43,523 bases of DNA from SXMI01 sp964391365 (GCA_964391365.1 CAYMKW010000012.1:1-43523); one strand, 5' to 3'; shown: positions 16,149-24,049, numbered from the stretch's first letter. Notes: generated by a model not told the origin, from the sequence alone. Translations and numbers: made by a program.

Positions 16149-17450
16149 CAGGTCGTCGGTGACACCGTCCGTCGCGGCGGCCGGCGGCTCGCGGCCGGGC
16201 GCCGTGTGGTGGGACCGCCGCCGACGGATCCACCAACGGAGGAGCAGCACGGCGAGGAGCAGCGCAACCGCGGCGCCCCCGGCGAGCAGGATGATCGTGA
16301 ACAGCGCCACGCTCCGACCCACGCGGGACGGGACCGGGTTGTCACCGGTGAACTCGAGGGCGTCGAGGTAGAGCCGTCGTGTGCCGTCGGCGCTCGCCTG
16401 GCCGGGCAGGAACCCGTGGTGGATCATCCAGATCCGGCCCTGGGCATCGAAGAACTCCTGGCCCCCCGGCCCGGAGTAGAAGTCGATGCTCGACAACCAC
16501 GGCTCGTCGAGGGGCTTGGTGCAGGGCCCGGTCACCGATTCGCAGACCGCCACCCCGATCGCATAGTTCGGGGTCGCCCAGTCGTTTGCCGAGTAGAAGA
16601 GGACGTACTTCCCGGCGTTGGTGATCATGGAGGGTGCCTCGACCAGGTTCGCCTCCCAGGACTGCGTGTCCCGGATCAGCTCGACGGGGTCCGCCGTGGT
16701 GCTGAGTCCGTCAGCGCTCAGCTGCTGGCTGTAGATGATCGTCGGCAGGTTGCAGCAGTCCCCGTCGGCCTTCCACAGCAGGTACGGGGTGGTCCCGTCG
16801 AAGAACACGCTCGGGTCGATCGCTCCGCCCTGGTCGACCGGACAGATCATGGGCCCGGTCGAATCGTCGACGAACGGGCCGCCGGCGGCCCGCGAGGTCG
16901 CCCGCGAGATGCACTGCCGGCGCGGCGAACCGTCCGACGTCGGGGGTTGGGGCGTGGCGTAGTACATGACGAACGTGCCGTCGGGGCGGGCGAACACCGA
17001 CGGGGCCCACTGGAACCCCTTGGCCGTCCACGACGGAACCTGCGGCAGGGCGTCGCCGAGGTAGTCGACGGTGCCGTCGTCCCCGTTGGCCGCCCGGTAC
17101 ACCGGGATGTTCGCCGTGGTGGTGTTGGTCGCGAAGATGTAGTTGGCGTCGGGCTCGGTGAGCAGGAACGGGTCGGCCAGGGGAACGGGCAGGATCGGCT
17201 TGCCTGCCAGCAGACCGGCGACGAGGGACAGCGGTGACGTGCTCACCACCGGTGGGTCCGATGCTGCCGGTCCGACCGACGGTGTCCGTTGACCGGCGGT
17301 GGCGTCCGAGGGGGCCGGGTCGTTGCGGGGCCCGGTCGTGGTGGAGGTCGTGTCGTCCTGCCGGGCGGCGGCCGTCAGCGGCACCAGACAGGCGAGCGAC
17401 ACGACTTCGGCCACCAGCACCGGGGATCGTCGGGCGGCCCGGACGCTCAC
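16146..17450 (-). CDS. Membrane-anchored GH43-like glycosidase
   Basis: A 434-residue exported protein. An N-terminal signal segment (about 10-28) is followed by a Thr/Ser/Pro linker to about 85, a five-bladed propeller-type domain at 87-372 and one membrane segment at 380-405 with a basic cytoplasmic end (RWWIRRRRSHH). The acids expected for GH43 enzymes (arabinanases, xylosidases) are at D93 in LADPFLL, D212 in AIDPSVFFD and E271 in VEAPSM. Two CC or C-x-C segments may form disulfides outside. The substrate is unknown; cell-wall arabinan is possible but unproven. GTG at 17450 overlaps the smpB stop (GTGA), so translation is coupled to smpB, an odd partner for a glycosidase. Confidence 0.82.
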   Translation of the reverse strand: MSVRAARRSPVLVAEVVSLACLVPLTAAARQDDTTSTTTGPRNDPAPSDATAGQRTPSVGPAASDPPVVSTSPLSLVAGLLAGKPILPVPLADPFLLTEPDANYIFATNTTTANIPVYRAANGDDGTVDYLGDALPQVPSWTAKGFQWAPSVFARPDGTFVMYYATPQPPTSDGSPRRQCISRATSRAAGGPFVDDSTGPMICPVDQGGAIDPSVFFDGTTPYLLWKADGDCCNLPTIIYSQQLSADGLSTTADPVELIRDTQSWEANLVEAPSMITNAGKYVLFYSANDWATPNYAIGVAVCESVTGPCTKPLDEPWLSSIDFYSGPGGQEFFDAQGRIWMIHHGFLPGQASADGTRRLYLDALEFTGDNPVPSRVGRSVALFTIILLAGGAAVALLLAVLLLRWWIRRRRSHHTAPGREPPAAATDGVTDDL

Positions 17451-17937
17451 GACTCGCCCCGTCGTCCCCGGGCCACCGCCCGGGCGGCCTCCCGGTCGGC
17501 GTCCCGCCGGGCGATGTCCTGGCGCTTGTCCACGGTCCGCTTCCCCTTCCCGACGGCGATCTCGACCTTCGCCCGGCCCTCCTTGAAGTAGAGGCGGAGG
17601 GGGACGAGCGCCAGTCGCTCCGTCTGCATCCGGTGGCGGATCCGGTCGATCTCCCGACGGTGCAGGAGCAGCTTCCGAGGCCGGACGGCATCGTGGCCCG
17701 TGTGCGACTGGGCATGGGAGTACGGCGCGATGTGCAGGCCGTGCAACCAGACCTCGCCGCCCCNNNNNNNNNNCCCTCGACCACGGCCTGCGCCTCGGCG
17801 ATCTGGACGGCGGACTCCCTGAGCGACCTGACCTCGCTGCCGCGGAGCAGGATGCCGCGCTCGTAGGTGTCGCCGAGGTCGTAGTTGCGCCGCGCCTGGC
17901 GGTTGGTGGCCACGACCTGGTCGCCGGTGGGCTTCAT
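17447..17937 (-). CDS. smpB: tmRNA-binding protein SmpB (N gap inside)
   Basis: SmpB binds the tRNA-like part of tmRNA and brings it to the stalled ribosome. The N-terminal part (VVATNRQARRNYDLGDTYER, GILLRGSEVRSLRE) and the C-terminal part (GEVWLHGLHIAPYSHAQ, RKLLLHRREIDRI, LYFKEGRAKVEIAVGKGKR) match the family from end to end, including the basic tail. The ten Ns at 17764-17773 break the frame between QAVVE and GEVWL, where the family needs only about one more residue, so little sequence is really missing. ATG at 17937 gives the expected N-terminus; a GTG at 17949 is the alternative. It is the first gene of the smpB-GH43-ssrA set and is divergent from the Mec-type peptidase. Confidence 0.95.
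17764..17773. other. Assembly gap (10 N) inside smpB
   Basis: Ten Ns between two SmpB parts that join almost seamlessly by family comparison. Confidence 0.95.
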
Positions 17938-17964
17938 CTCACCCCGCACGCTACCGGCCGCCGC

Positions 17965-17970
17965 TAGGTT
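17965..17970 (+). promoter_or_regulatory. -10 box (TAGGTT), leaderless geometry
   Basis: TAGGTT, seven bases, then GTG at 17978. No ribosome site precedes this start, which fits a leaderless transcript. Confidence 0.5.
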
Positions 17971-17977
17971 GCGGGAC

Positions 17978-18400
17978 GTGTTGGAGATGGCGCCGGAGTT
18001 CCACACCGAGATGGTCGCCCACGCCCTGCGCGGATTCCCGCTCGAGGCCTGCGGCCTGCTCGCCGGTTCGCCATCGGCCGACGGGATCTCGGCGGTCGTC
18101 CGGCACTTCTATCCGTGCGAGAACGCAGCCGCCTCGGCGAAGCTCTACACGGTGGCGCCCCGCGACCACCTCCGGGCCGACCGTGATGCCGAGTCGAACG
18201 GCTGGCAGATCATCGGTGTCGTCCACTCCCACACCCACACCGACGCCTACCCGTCGCCGACCGACGTGGCCCAGGCGCCCGATCCGGGGTGGCACTACGT
18301 GATCGTGTCCCTGCGCGACGACGAGCCGTCGGTCCGGTCCTACCGGATCGTCGACGGGGAGATCACCGAGGAGCCGATCGAGGTTCCGGGCCTCGACTGA
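17978..18400 (+). CDS. mec: JAMM/MPN metallopeptidase, Mec-like (M67 family)
   Basis: A zinc peptidase of the JAB1/MPN type. In Mycobacterium tuberculosis the Mec protein releases cysteine from the C-terminus of the sulfur carrier CysO. The 140 residues contain the full JAMM set: E23 (PLEACG), H83-S-H85 and D96 in HSHTHTDAYPSPTD. Length and motif spacing agree with Mec. GTG at 17978 is chosen because of the promoter spacing; ATG at 17987 is the alternative. The next gene, 105 bp on, is a CysM-type synthase as in mycobacteria, but the cysO gene that normally sits between them is missing. The symbol rests on family and context and is not proven. Confidence 0.85.
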   Translation: MLEMAPEFHTEMVAHALRGFPLEACGLLAGSPSADGISAVVRHFYPCENAAASAKLYTVAPRDHLRADRDAESNGWQIIGVVHSHTHTDAYPSPTDVAQAPDPGWHYVIVSLRDDEPSVRSYRIVDGEITEEPIEVPGLD

Positions 18401-18505
18401 ACGGTCTCCGGTCACATCCGCTGACGGAAGTGGTGGATCGGGCCCCCGATTCCCTACCATGCTGGTCAGGAATCAGTTGCGGTGGCGGCTGGTTGACCCT
18501 CTCGC

Positions 18506-19453
18506 ATGACCGTCCACGACTCCGTCCTCGACCTGATCGGCAACACACCAGTCGTGGACGTGTCGCGGCTGAGCCCCAACCCGGACGTCCGGATCCTCGG
18601 CAAGATGGAGGGCCAGAACCCCGGCGGCTCGGTCAAGGACCGGATCGCCCTCGCCATGGTCCAGGAGGCCGAGGCCGACGGGACGCTCACCCCGGGCCGC
18701 ACGATCATCGAGCCGTCGTCGGGGAACACCGGGATCGCCCTGGCCATGATCTGCCGGGTCCGGGGCTACCACCTCAAGATCGTGCTGCCGGAGAACGTGT
18801 CGATCGAACGGCGCCAGCTGCTCGAGGTCTACGGCGCCGAGATCATCCCGTCGCCCGGCGCCGAGGGGTCCAACGGGGCGGTGCGCCGAGCCCAGGAGAT
18901 CGCCGCCGAGCACCCCGAGTGGGTGTTCCTCTACCAGTACGGGAACGAGGCCAACCCCCGGGCGCACTACCGGACGACCGGTCCCGAGATCTGGCGGGAC
19001 GTGCCGGACGTGACCCACTTCGTGGCAGGGCTGGGGACGTCCGGGACGCTGCTCGGTGTGGGCACCTACCTGAAGGAACAGAACCCGGACGTCAAGGTCT
19101 TCGCCGTCGAGCCGCCCTCCGGTGAGACCGTGGAGGGCCTGCGCAACCTGGACGACGGCTACATCCCGCCCGTGTTCGAGAAGTGGGGCGGCTTCGACCT
19201 GCTCGACGGGAAGTCGATCGTGCGGCCGCGCGAGTCGCTCGAGTGGACACGCAGAATGGCCGACATCGGGATCTTCTCCGGCATCTCCGCGGGCGCTGCG
19301 CTCGCAGGAGCGGTCAAGGTCGCCAACCGGATCGACCGGGGCGTGATCGTCTACATCGTCTGCGACTACGGCTGGAAGTACCTGTCCACGGGCGCGTGGA
19401 CGCTGGACCTCGACGAGGCCGCCGCCAACGCCGAGCAGGTCATCTACTTCTAG
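18506..19453 (+). CDS. cysM: CysM-type cysteine synthase (O-phosphoserine sulfhydrylase-like)
   Basis: A PLP enzyme of 315 residues that builds cysteine by beta-replacement. K44 in GGSVKDR holds PLP, SSGNTG (71-76) binds the substrate carboxylate and GLGTSGT (175-181) binds the cofactor phosphate. M. tuberculosis CysM uses O-phosphoserine and the thiocarboxylate of CysO; its substrate-selecting Arg220 lies in an ALRNMDEG segment, and here GLRNLDDG carries R213 at the matching place (alignment from memory). The segments YGNEANPRAHYRTTGPE and DYGWKYLSTGA also follow the mycobacterial protein. So an O-phosphoserine-using enzyme is likely. No sulfur carrier gene is visible nearby. The start is ATG at 18506, with GACCCT five bases upstream. 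Confidence 0.92.
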   Translation: MTVHDSVLDLIGNTPVVDVSRLSPNPDVRILGKMEGQNPGGSVKDRIALAMVQEAEADGTLTPGRTIIEPSSGNTGIALAMICRVRGYHLKIVLPENVSIERRQLLEVYGAEIIPSPGAEGSNGAVRRAQEIAAEHPEWVFLYQYGNEANPRAHYRTTGPEIWRDVPDVTHFVAGLGTSGTLLGVGTYLKEQNPDVKVFAVEPPSGETVEGLRNLDDGYIPPVFEKWGGFDLLDGKSIVRPRESLEWTRRMADIGIFSGISAGAALAGAVKVANRIDRGVIVYIVCDYGWKYLSTGAWTLDLDEAAANAEQVIYF

Positions 19454-19472
19454 GGGTGACCCGGGGGGCTGG

Positions 19473-19504
19473 TCCTCCCGCAGGCCGATCCTCCCGCAGG
19501 CCGG
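19473..19504. repeat. Two tandem 16-bp units before murI
   Basis: tcctcccgcaggccga is followed at once by tcctcccgcaggccgg, between the cysM stop and the murI promoter. Confidence 0.8.
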
Positions 19505-19518
19505 GTCGGTCGCAGGAC

Positions 19519-19524
19519 TAGCGT
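19519..19524 (+). promoter_or_regulatory. -10 box (TAGCGT), leaderless geometry for murI
   Basis: TAGCGT, six bases (ggagcc), then GTG at 19531. The GGAG lies only two bases before the start, too close to serve as a ribosome site. Confidence 0.5.
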
Positions 19525-19530
19525 GGAGCC

Positions 19531-20334
19531 GTGGCTGACCGGCCGATCGGCATGTTCGACTCCGGGTTCGGTGGGTTGACGGTGGCCCGGGCGCTGATCG
19601 ACCTGCTCCCGGGCGAGGACCTGATCTACCTGGGCGACACCGCCCGCTACCCGTACGGCCCCCGGTCGCTCGACGAGGTGGCCGGCTTCGCCCACCAGAT
19701 CGCCGAGGAACTGGTCGACCGACGAGGCGTGAAGCTGCTCGTGGTGGCGTGCAACACGGCGGCTGCCGCCGCCCTCGACTCGCTCCGGGACCGCTTCGCC
19801 GTTCCGGTGATCGGCGTGATCGACCCGGGCGTCCGGGCGCTCGTGCAGGCCTCGGAGTCCGGCCGGGTGGCCGTGATCGGGACCGTCGGCACCATCGGTT
19901 CCGGCGCCTACCAGCGGGCCGTCGCCGAGGCATCCGACGACCTCGACCTGGTGGCGCTGGCCTGTCCGGGGTTCGTCGAGTTCGTCGAGCGGGGAGAGTT
20001 CGACTCCGAGCAGGTCCACGTGCTGGCCCAGCGGCTCCTCGAGCCGGCGATCGACGCGAAGGTCGACACCCTGCTGCTCGGCTGCACCCACTACCCGTAC
20101 CTCGCCCGGACGTTGGGCGATGTCATGGGCCGGGACGTGGTGCTGGTGTCCTCGGCGGACGAGACCGCCTTCGAGGTGCGGCGCGTCATGCTCCGGTCCG
20201 GGTTGGTTCGGGACCGCCGGAGCGGTGGGTCGGCGACCTTCGTCACGACGGGCGATGTGAACTGGTTCGAGGAACTCGGTCGCCGCCTGCTCGGTCCGGA
20301 ACTCGAGCGGGCCGAGCAGATCCGCTGGCCCTGA
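19531..20334 (+). CDS. murI: Glutamate racemase
   Basis: Makes D-glutamate for peptidoglycan stem peptides in the cytoplasm. The 267-residue protein has the N-terminal motif GMFDSGFGGLTV with D10 and S11, the first catalytic cysteine C74 in VVACNTAAA and the second, C185, in LLGCTHYPY. The segment YLGDTARYPYG is typical. GTG at 19531 is the first codon that gives a standard N-terminus (MADRPIGMFDSG) and fits the promoter spacing. The position after cysM and before rph and rdgB follows the mycobacterial order, though the rhomboid gene found there between cysM and murI is absent. Confidence 0.96.
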   Translation: MADRPIGMFDSGFGGLTVARALIDLLPGEDLIYLGDTARYPYGPRSLDEVAGFAHQIAEELVDRRGVKLLVVACNTAAAAALDSLRDRFAVPVIGVIDPGVRALVQASESGRVAVIGTVGTIGSGAYQRAVAEASDDLDLVALACPGFVEFVERGEFDSEQVHVLAQRLLEPAIDAKVDTLLLGCTHYPYLARTLGDVMGRDVVLVSSADETAFEVRRVMLRSGLVRDRRSGGSATFVTTGDVNWFEELGRRLLGPELERAEQIRWP

Positions 20335-20423
20335 GGCCGGCGTCCGCCGCTGGTGGTCGGCGCTTCGGTGCGCCGATGACCGCATCCGGCGTCGAATGCA
20401 CCGAGTCGGTTGCGCTCGGCGCG

Positions 20424-20429
20424 TAGGGT
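20424..20429 (+). promoter_or_regulatory. Candidate -10 box (TAGGGT) for rph
   Basis: TAGGGT lies 49 bp before the rph start, leaving a leader of about 40 bases that contains a GGAGG ribosome site at 20469-20473. Confidence 0.4.
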
Positions 20430-20478
20430 CGCCGGGTGCCCGACGGCGGTCGTCCGGGCGGCGGAAGCGGAGGACAGG

Positions 20479-21216
20479 ATGCGACCAGACGGACGGCAGC
20501 CGGCGGAGCTGCGGCCGGTGAGCTTCGAACGTGACGCCACGGCGTTCGCAGGCGGATCGGTGATGGTGCGTTTCGGTGACACCCAGGTGCTGTGCACCGC
20601 CATGCTCGACGACGACGTGCCCCGGTGGATGCGCGGGTCGGGAAAGGGCTGGGTCACCGCCGAGTACTCGATGCTCCCCGGGTCGTCACCCGAGCGGATC
20701 CGCCGCGAGACGAAGGGGCCGAAGGGTCGCACGCAGGAGATCCAGCGGCTGATCGGCCGAGCCCTCCGGTCGGTCTGCGACATGGACGCGCTCGGCGAGC
20801 AGCAGATCCTGGTCGACTGCGACGTGCTCCAGGCCGACGGTGGCACCCGGACCGCCTCGATCTGCGGTGCCTATCTGGCGCTCCACGACTGCCTGACCCG
20901 CATGGTCGGCGCCCGGATCATCCGGGACAACCCGTTGACGGACCTGCTCGCCGCGGTGTCGGTCGGTGTCGTCGATGGGCAGCCCGTGCTCGACCTGCCC
21001 TACGTCGAGGACTCGCGTGCCGAGACCGACATGAACGTCGTCATGACCGGCTCCGGGGCGTTCGTCGAGGTCCAGGGAACCGCCGAGGGTGCGCCGTTCT
21101 CACGGGGTGAGCTCGACGAGCTCCTCGGTCTGGCCGAACAGGGGATCGCGACGATCTGCGAGGTGCAGCGCGAGTACGTATCGGTGCCGCCGTCGGCCCG
21201 CACGTTCGGACGTTGA
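20479..21216 (+). CDS. rph: Ribonuclease PH
   Basis: A phosphorolytic 3'-5' exoribonuclease that trims tRNA precursors. The 245-residue protein starts with the family signature MRPDGRQPAELRPV, continues with GSVMVRFGDTQVLCTA and GWVTAEYSMLPGS, and has the phosphate-binding region RTQEIQRLIGRALR. ILVDCDVLQADGGTRTASI holds the conserved active-site acids. ATG at 20479 is preceded by GGAGG at five bases, and conservation begins exactly there, although the frame is open further upstream. rdgB overlaps its stop codon, so the two are translationally coupled. Confidence 0.97.
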   Translation: MRPDGRQPAELRPVSFERDATAFAGGSVMVRFGDTQVLCTAMLDDDVPRWMRGSGKGWVTAEYSMLPGSSPERIRRETKGPKGRTQEIQRLIGRALRSVCDMDALGEQQILVDCDVLQADGGTRTASICGAYLALHDCLTRMVGARIIRDNPLTDLLAAVSVGVVDGQPVLDLPYVEDSRAETDMNVVMTGSGAFVEVQGTAEGAPFSRGELDELLGLAEQGIATICEVQREYVSVPPSARTFGR

Positions 21217-21848
21217 ACGGGTCGGCCGGTGTGCCGGGGTCGCGGCCCCGGCCGGAGCGAATCGTGCTGGCCTCGGCGAACCGTGCCAAGGCCGGCGAGC
21301 TGGCCGAACTCCTCCACACGTCCGCACTCGGCATCGAGGTCCTGCCGCGGCCGACCGACGTGCCGGACGTCGTCGAGGACGCCCCGGACTTCCTCGGCAA
21401 CGCCCGGCTCAAGGCGTACGCGCTCCGTGACGCAACGGGGGAGTGGGCGCTCGCCGACGACTCAGGTCTCGAGGTCGACGCCCTCGACGGCGCCCCCGGG
21501 GTGATCTCGGCCCGGTTCGCCGGGCCCGATGCCACCGATGCCGCGAACGTCGCCCTCCTCCTGGCGCGGCTCGACGACTGTGGGGCCGTGGCGCCGTCAC
21601 AGCGGTCGGCCCGGTTCCGCTGCGTGATCGTCCTGGCCGGGCCCGACGGTGAGGAACTCGTGGCCGAGGGGATCGTCGAGGGGCGGGTCATCGACCGTCC
21701 GACCGGCGACGGCGGGTTCGGGTACGACCCCGTGTTCGTCCCGGTGGACGGTGATGGCCGCACCTTCGCGTTGATGTCGCCGGCGGAGAAGCACGCGGTC
21801 TCGCACCGTGGTCGGGCGCTGCGGGCGCTCGTCGACCAGCTCCGCTGA
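21213..21848 (+). CDS. rdgB: Non-canonical purine NTP pyrophosphatase (RdgB/HAM1)
   Basis: Hydrolyses dITP, ITP and XTP to monophosphates and so keeps deaminated purines out of nucleic acids. The 211-residue product shows the HAM1 motifs: SANRAKAGEL near the N-terminus, the metal-binding ADDSGLEVDALDGAPGVISAR, and GFGYDPVFVP followed by MSPAEKHAVSHRGRAL. The frame allows TTG at 21213, which overlaps the rph stop (TTGA), or GTG at 21231; both leave the family core (RIVLASANRAK) intact, so the exact start is uncertain. Being paired with rph is common in actinobacteria. Confidence 0.95.
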   Translation: MNGSAGVPGSRPRPERIVLASANRAKAGELAELLHTSALGIEVLPRPTDVPDVVEDAPDFLGNARLKAYALRDATGEWALADDSGLEVDALDGAPGVISARFAGPDATDAANVALLLARLDDCGAVAPSQRSARFRCVIVLAGPDGEELVAEGIVEGRVIDRPTGDGGFGYDPVFVPVDGDGRTFALMSPAEKHAVSHRGRALRALVDQLR

Positions 21849-21869
21849 TCGTCGAGACGCGGACTCCAC

Positions 21870-21920
21870 CGTTCTCGGTGCATCCAGCCCCCGTAGGCGG
21901 GGTTGGCCGCACCGAGAACG
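21870..21920. repeat. 51-bp palindromic repeat, copy 1
   Basis: Perfect 12-base outer arms (cgttctcggtgc / gcaccgagaacg) enclose an inner stem ccagcccc / ggggttgg. It starts 21 bp after the rdgB stop and ends 2 bp before the stop of the converging DUF559 gene, so it may end both transcripts. Two further copies lie at 22913-22963 and 24050-24100. Confidence 0.9.
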
Positions 21921-21922
21921 AT

Positions 21923-22843
21923 TCAGGTCCGCTCGGCGAGCGCCACAGCGACCTGCCCTGCGACGTCGGCGGGTTCGGAGCAGATCTGTCGCCAGGTGAA
22001 GCGGAGGACTCGCCACCCGGCGAGGACCAACAGGTTCTGGCGGAAGCGATCGTGTTCGAACGCGTGGCGGTGGCCGTGGTGGGCGAATCCGTCGCTCTCG
22101 ATCGCCAGGAGTTGCTCGGGGTAGCAGAGGTCGATCCGGAACCGGTGGCCGTCGATCGTCACACGGTGCTGCCGCGCCGGGGCCGGCAGGCCGTGACGCC
22201 GGAGCACGCCGATGAGCATCGACTCGAGGTCGCTCTCGGCCGGAGCGAGCGCAGGGTCGATTCGACTGAGCACCGATCGCACCGTGGTGGTGCCGACTCG
22301 ACCTCGTCGGGCGAGCTGGAGGAATCGGGTGATCAGACGGTCGGTGTGGGTCAGGCCGAGATGGAGCGCGCGATCGATCACCCGCTCGAGCTGTGGCTCG
22401 GTCAGGTGGGCGCCCAGGTCGATGCAGGTGCGAGTGGCGTTCGTGCAACGGATTCCCTCGAGTCGGGTGAGATCCACAGCTGCCAGATCGGAGCTCCGAT
22501 GCGTCACCAGTCCTCGTCGACGTCCAGTGGCGTTGCGGTGAACGGTCACGTGAGGTTGTCGAGGTGTGTGCGTCAGGTCGAGCAGCGCGCCGGCACTCGA
22601 GTGCGAGGCGGCGCCGCCGGTCCACAGCACCGCAGCCGCGAGCGCCTGCCGGTCGCTCGTCGGACACCCAGCGATGCGGAACACACCCGGGTGGAGTCGG
22701 TCCCACCGACCCTGGGCCACCCGTCGGTCGATCTGCTTCTGGGTGAGTCCCAACCGGAGCGCCTCGGCACCGGAGATGAGGCCGTGGTGCTCGCTGGCGC
22801 GGACGAGGAGCCGACGGTCGACGTCTGGGGTCGTGGCGGGCAC
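21923..22843 (-). CDS. AbiEi-type domain protein with DUF559 nuclease-like domain
   Basis: A 306-residue protein common in actinobacteria. The N-terminal part (LLVRASEHHGLISGAEALRL, RRVAQGRWDRLHPGVFRIAG) is the winged-helix type found in AbiEi antitoxins. The C-terminal part resembles Vsr/DUF559 endonucleases: HRFRIDLCYPEQLLAIESDG supplies the PD-(D/E)xK-type acids, followed by DRFRQNLLVLAGWRVLRFTW. No AbiEii-type toxin gene is adjacent, so it is not a complete type IV toxin-antitoxin pair. Function is unknown; DNA cleavage or repair is inferred from the fold. GTG at 22843 has AACCAT six bases upstream. The gene lies between two copies of the 51-bp repeat, which could mark it as an insertion. 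Confidence 0.8.
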   Translation of the reverse strand: MPATTPDVDRRLLVRASEHHGLISGAEALRLGLTQKQIDRRVAQGRWDRLHPGVFRIAGCPTSDRQALAAAVLWTGGAASHSSAGALLDLTHTPRQPHVTVHRNATGRRRGLVTHRSSDLAAVDLTRLEGIRCTNATRTCIDLGAHLTEPQLERVIDRALHLGLTHTDRLITRFLQLARRGRVGTTTVRSVLSRIDPALAPAESDLESMLIGVLRRHGLPAPARQHRVTIDGHRFRIDLCYPEQLLAIESDGFAHHGHRHAFEHDRFRQNLLVLAGWRVLRFTWRQICSEPADVAGQVAVALAERT

Positions 22844-22912
22844 CCTGCGATGGTTGCCGTGCCGGCAGCGCCGGTCACCGGGTCGCCGGGCCCGGTGCGA
22901 TCAGGTGCCGCC

Positions 22913-22963
22913 CGTTCTCGGTGCATTCAACCCCCGTGGGCGGGGTTCAGCGCACCGAGGACG
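22913..22963. repeat. 51-bp palindromic repeat, copy 2
   Basis: Same length and layout as copy 1, with outer arms cgttctcggtgc / gcaccgaggacg (one G-U pair) and inner stem aacccccg / cggggtt. It lies 38 bp beyond the stop of the D-threonine-aldolase-like gene. Confidence 0.9.
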
Positions 22964-23001
22964 CTGCGCCGAACGCACGAAACGCCCCCCCGGGGGTGCG
23001 G

Positions 23002-24015
23002 TCACCAGTTGCGGAGGTCGACCGGCCAGGTCTCGATGACGTCCTCTCCGTCCGCCACGACCATCCGCTCGTGGTAGGCCACGGTCGGATCGACGTGGGC
23101 GGGCACCATGCGCAGTCGGTCACCGACCGCAGGCAGCGCTCCGGCGCCGTCCGTCGGCAGGATCGTCGTGTGTTCGTCCGAACAGAAGAACACCGTCCAG
23201 CCCGGCACGAGCGGCTCGCCGTGATCCATCCCGAAGCTCTTCAGGCCTGCGTCGAGCACGGCGACCCCGCGGGACGGTGACGCCGACAGCACCGTCGCCT
23301 CGACGCTCACCGCCTGACGGAACGGCAGGCCGAGCCGGTCGTAGTGCGTGTCCATCAGCAGGTAGGAGCCGGCCTGCACCTCGCTCGCCCACTCGTGCAG
23401 GTACCAGGTGCCGGTCCCACCGGCCGAGACGATCTCGCCGCCGACGGCGTCGTGGGCGATCCGCAGCAGTGCCATCGACTCCTCGACACCAGCGGCCCGG
23501 ACGGCTCGGTCGGGGTTGCCGACCAGGTGGCCCTCGTAGCCCATGACGCCACGGACCTCGCAGCCGAGCGATCGGGCCAGGTCGGCGATCGCTCCCGCCT
23601 GCTCGGGAGGGCACCCGCACCGGGGGAGACCGACGTCGACGTCGACCAGCACCGAGGCGCCGGCATCGGCGGCCACCCGGACGGTCTCGGGGGAGTCGAC
23701 CGCCACGGTGACCGTTGCCCCGGTGGATCGGACAAGCGCCCGGAGCCGGTCGGCCGAGAGGGTCTCGTTCGCCAGCAGCAGGTCGTCACCGACCCCGGCG
23801 GCGACGAGGCCCTCGAGTTCCCGCAGCGTGGCGGCACAGAAGGAGTGGTGGCCCCCGACGGTCTCGACGTGTCGGGCCATCTCGGTGGACTTGAACGCCT
23901 TGACGTGTGGGCGCAGCCGACGGCCGGGACGAACGGCGGCCATGGTCCGGATGTTGTGGTCGAGTGCGGTGGCGTCGACGACGAGGCAGGGGGTCGGCAG
24001 GTCGTGGACCTTCAC
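23002..24015 (-). CDS. D-threonine aldolase-like PLP enzyme (DSD1/alanine racemase fold)
   Basis: A fold-type III PLP enzyme of 337 residues. The N-terminal barrel starts HDLPTPCLVVDATALDHNI and contains LRPHVKAFKS with the probable PLP lysine K39. The C-terminal metal site reads H307-V-D309 (MVPAHVDPTV). In eukaryotic-type D-serine dehydratases the pair is His-x-Cys and binds zinc; in Alcaligenes D-threonine aldolase it is His-x-Asp and binds manganese. The Asp here favours D-threonine aldolase, which splits D-3-hydroxy amino acids into glycine and an aldehyde. GTG at 24015 is chosen because the family N-terminus begins there and TACGGT lies exactly six bases upstream. Repeat copies lie on both sides. 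Confidence 0.82.
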   Translation of the reverse strand: MKVHDLPTPCLVVDATALDHNIRTMAAVRPGRRLRPHVKAFKSTEMARHVETVGGHHSFCAATLRELEGLVAAGVGDDLLLANETLSADRLRALVRSTGATVTVAVDSPETVRVAADAGASVLVDVDVGLPRCGCPPEQAGAIADLARSLGCEVRGVMGYEGHLVGNPDRAVRAAGVEESMALLRIAHDAVGGEIVSAGGTGTWYLHEWASEVQAGSYLLMDTHYDRLGLPFRQAVSVEATVLSASPSRGVAVLDAGLKSFGMDHGEPLVPGWTVFFCSDEHTTILPTDGAGALPAVGDRLRMVPAHVDPTVAYHERMVVADGEDVIETWPVDLRNW

Positions 24016-24021
24016 GACGTG

Positions 24022-24027
24022 ACCGTA
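24022..24027 (-). promoter_or_regulatory. -10 box (TACGGT), leaderless geometry
   Basis: TACGGT on the minus strand, six bases (cacgtc), then GTG at 24015. Confidence 0.5.
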
Positions 24028-24049
24028 GGTCAGCGGCCGGCCTCCCGTG

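Noticed and set aside
5538..17446. Prophage or large integrated island between ftsX and smpB
   Set aside because: No integrase, phage structural gene or transposase was found, and base composition looks like the surroundings; only the tmRNA-end repeat hints at integration.
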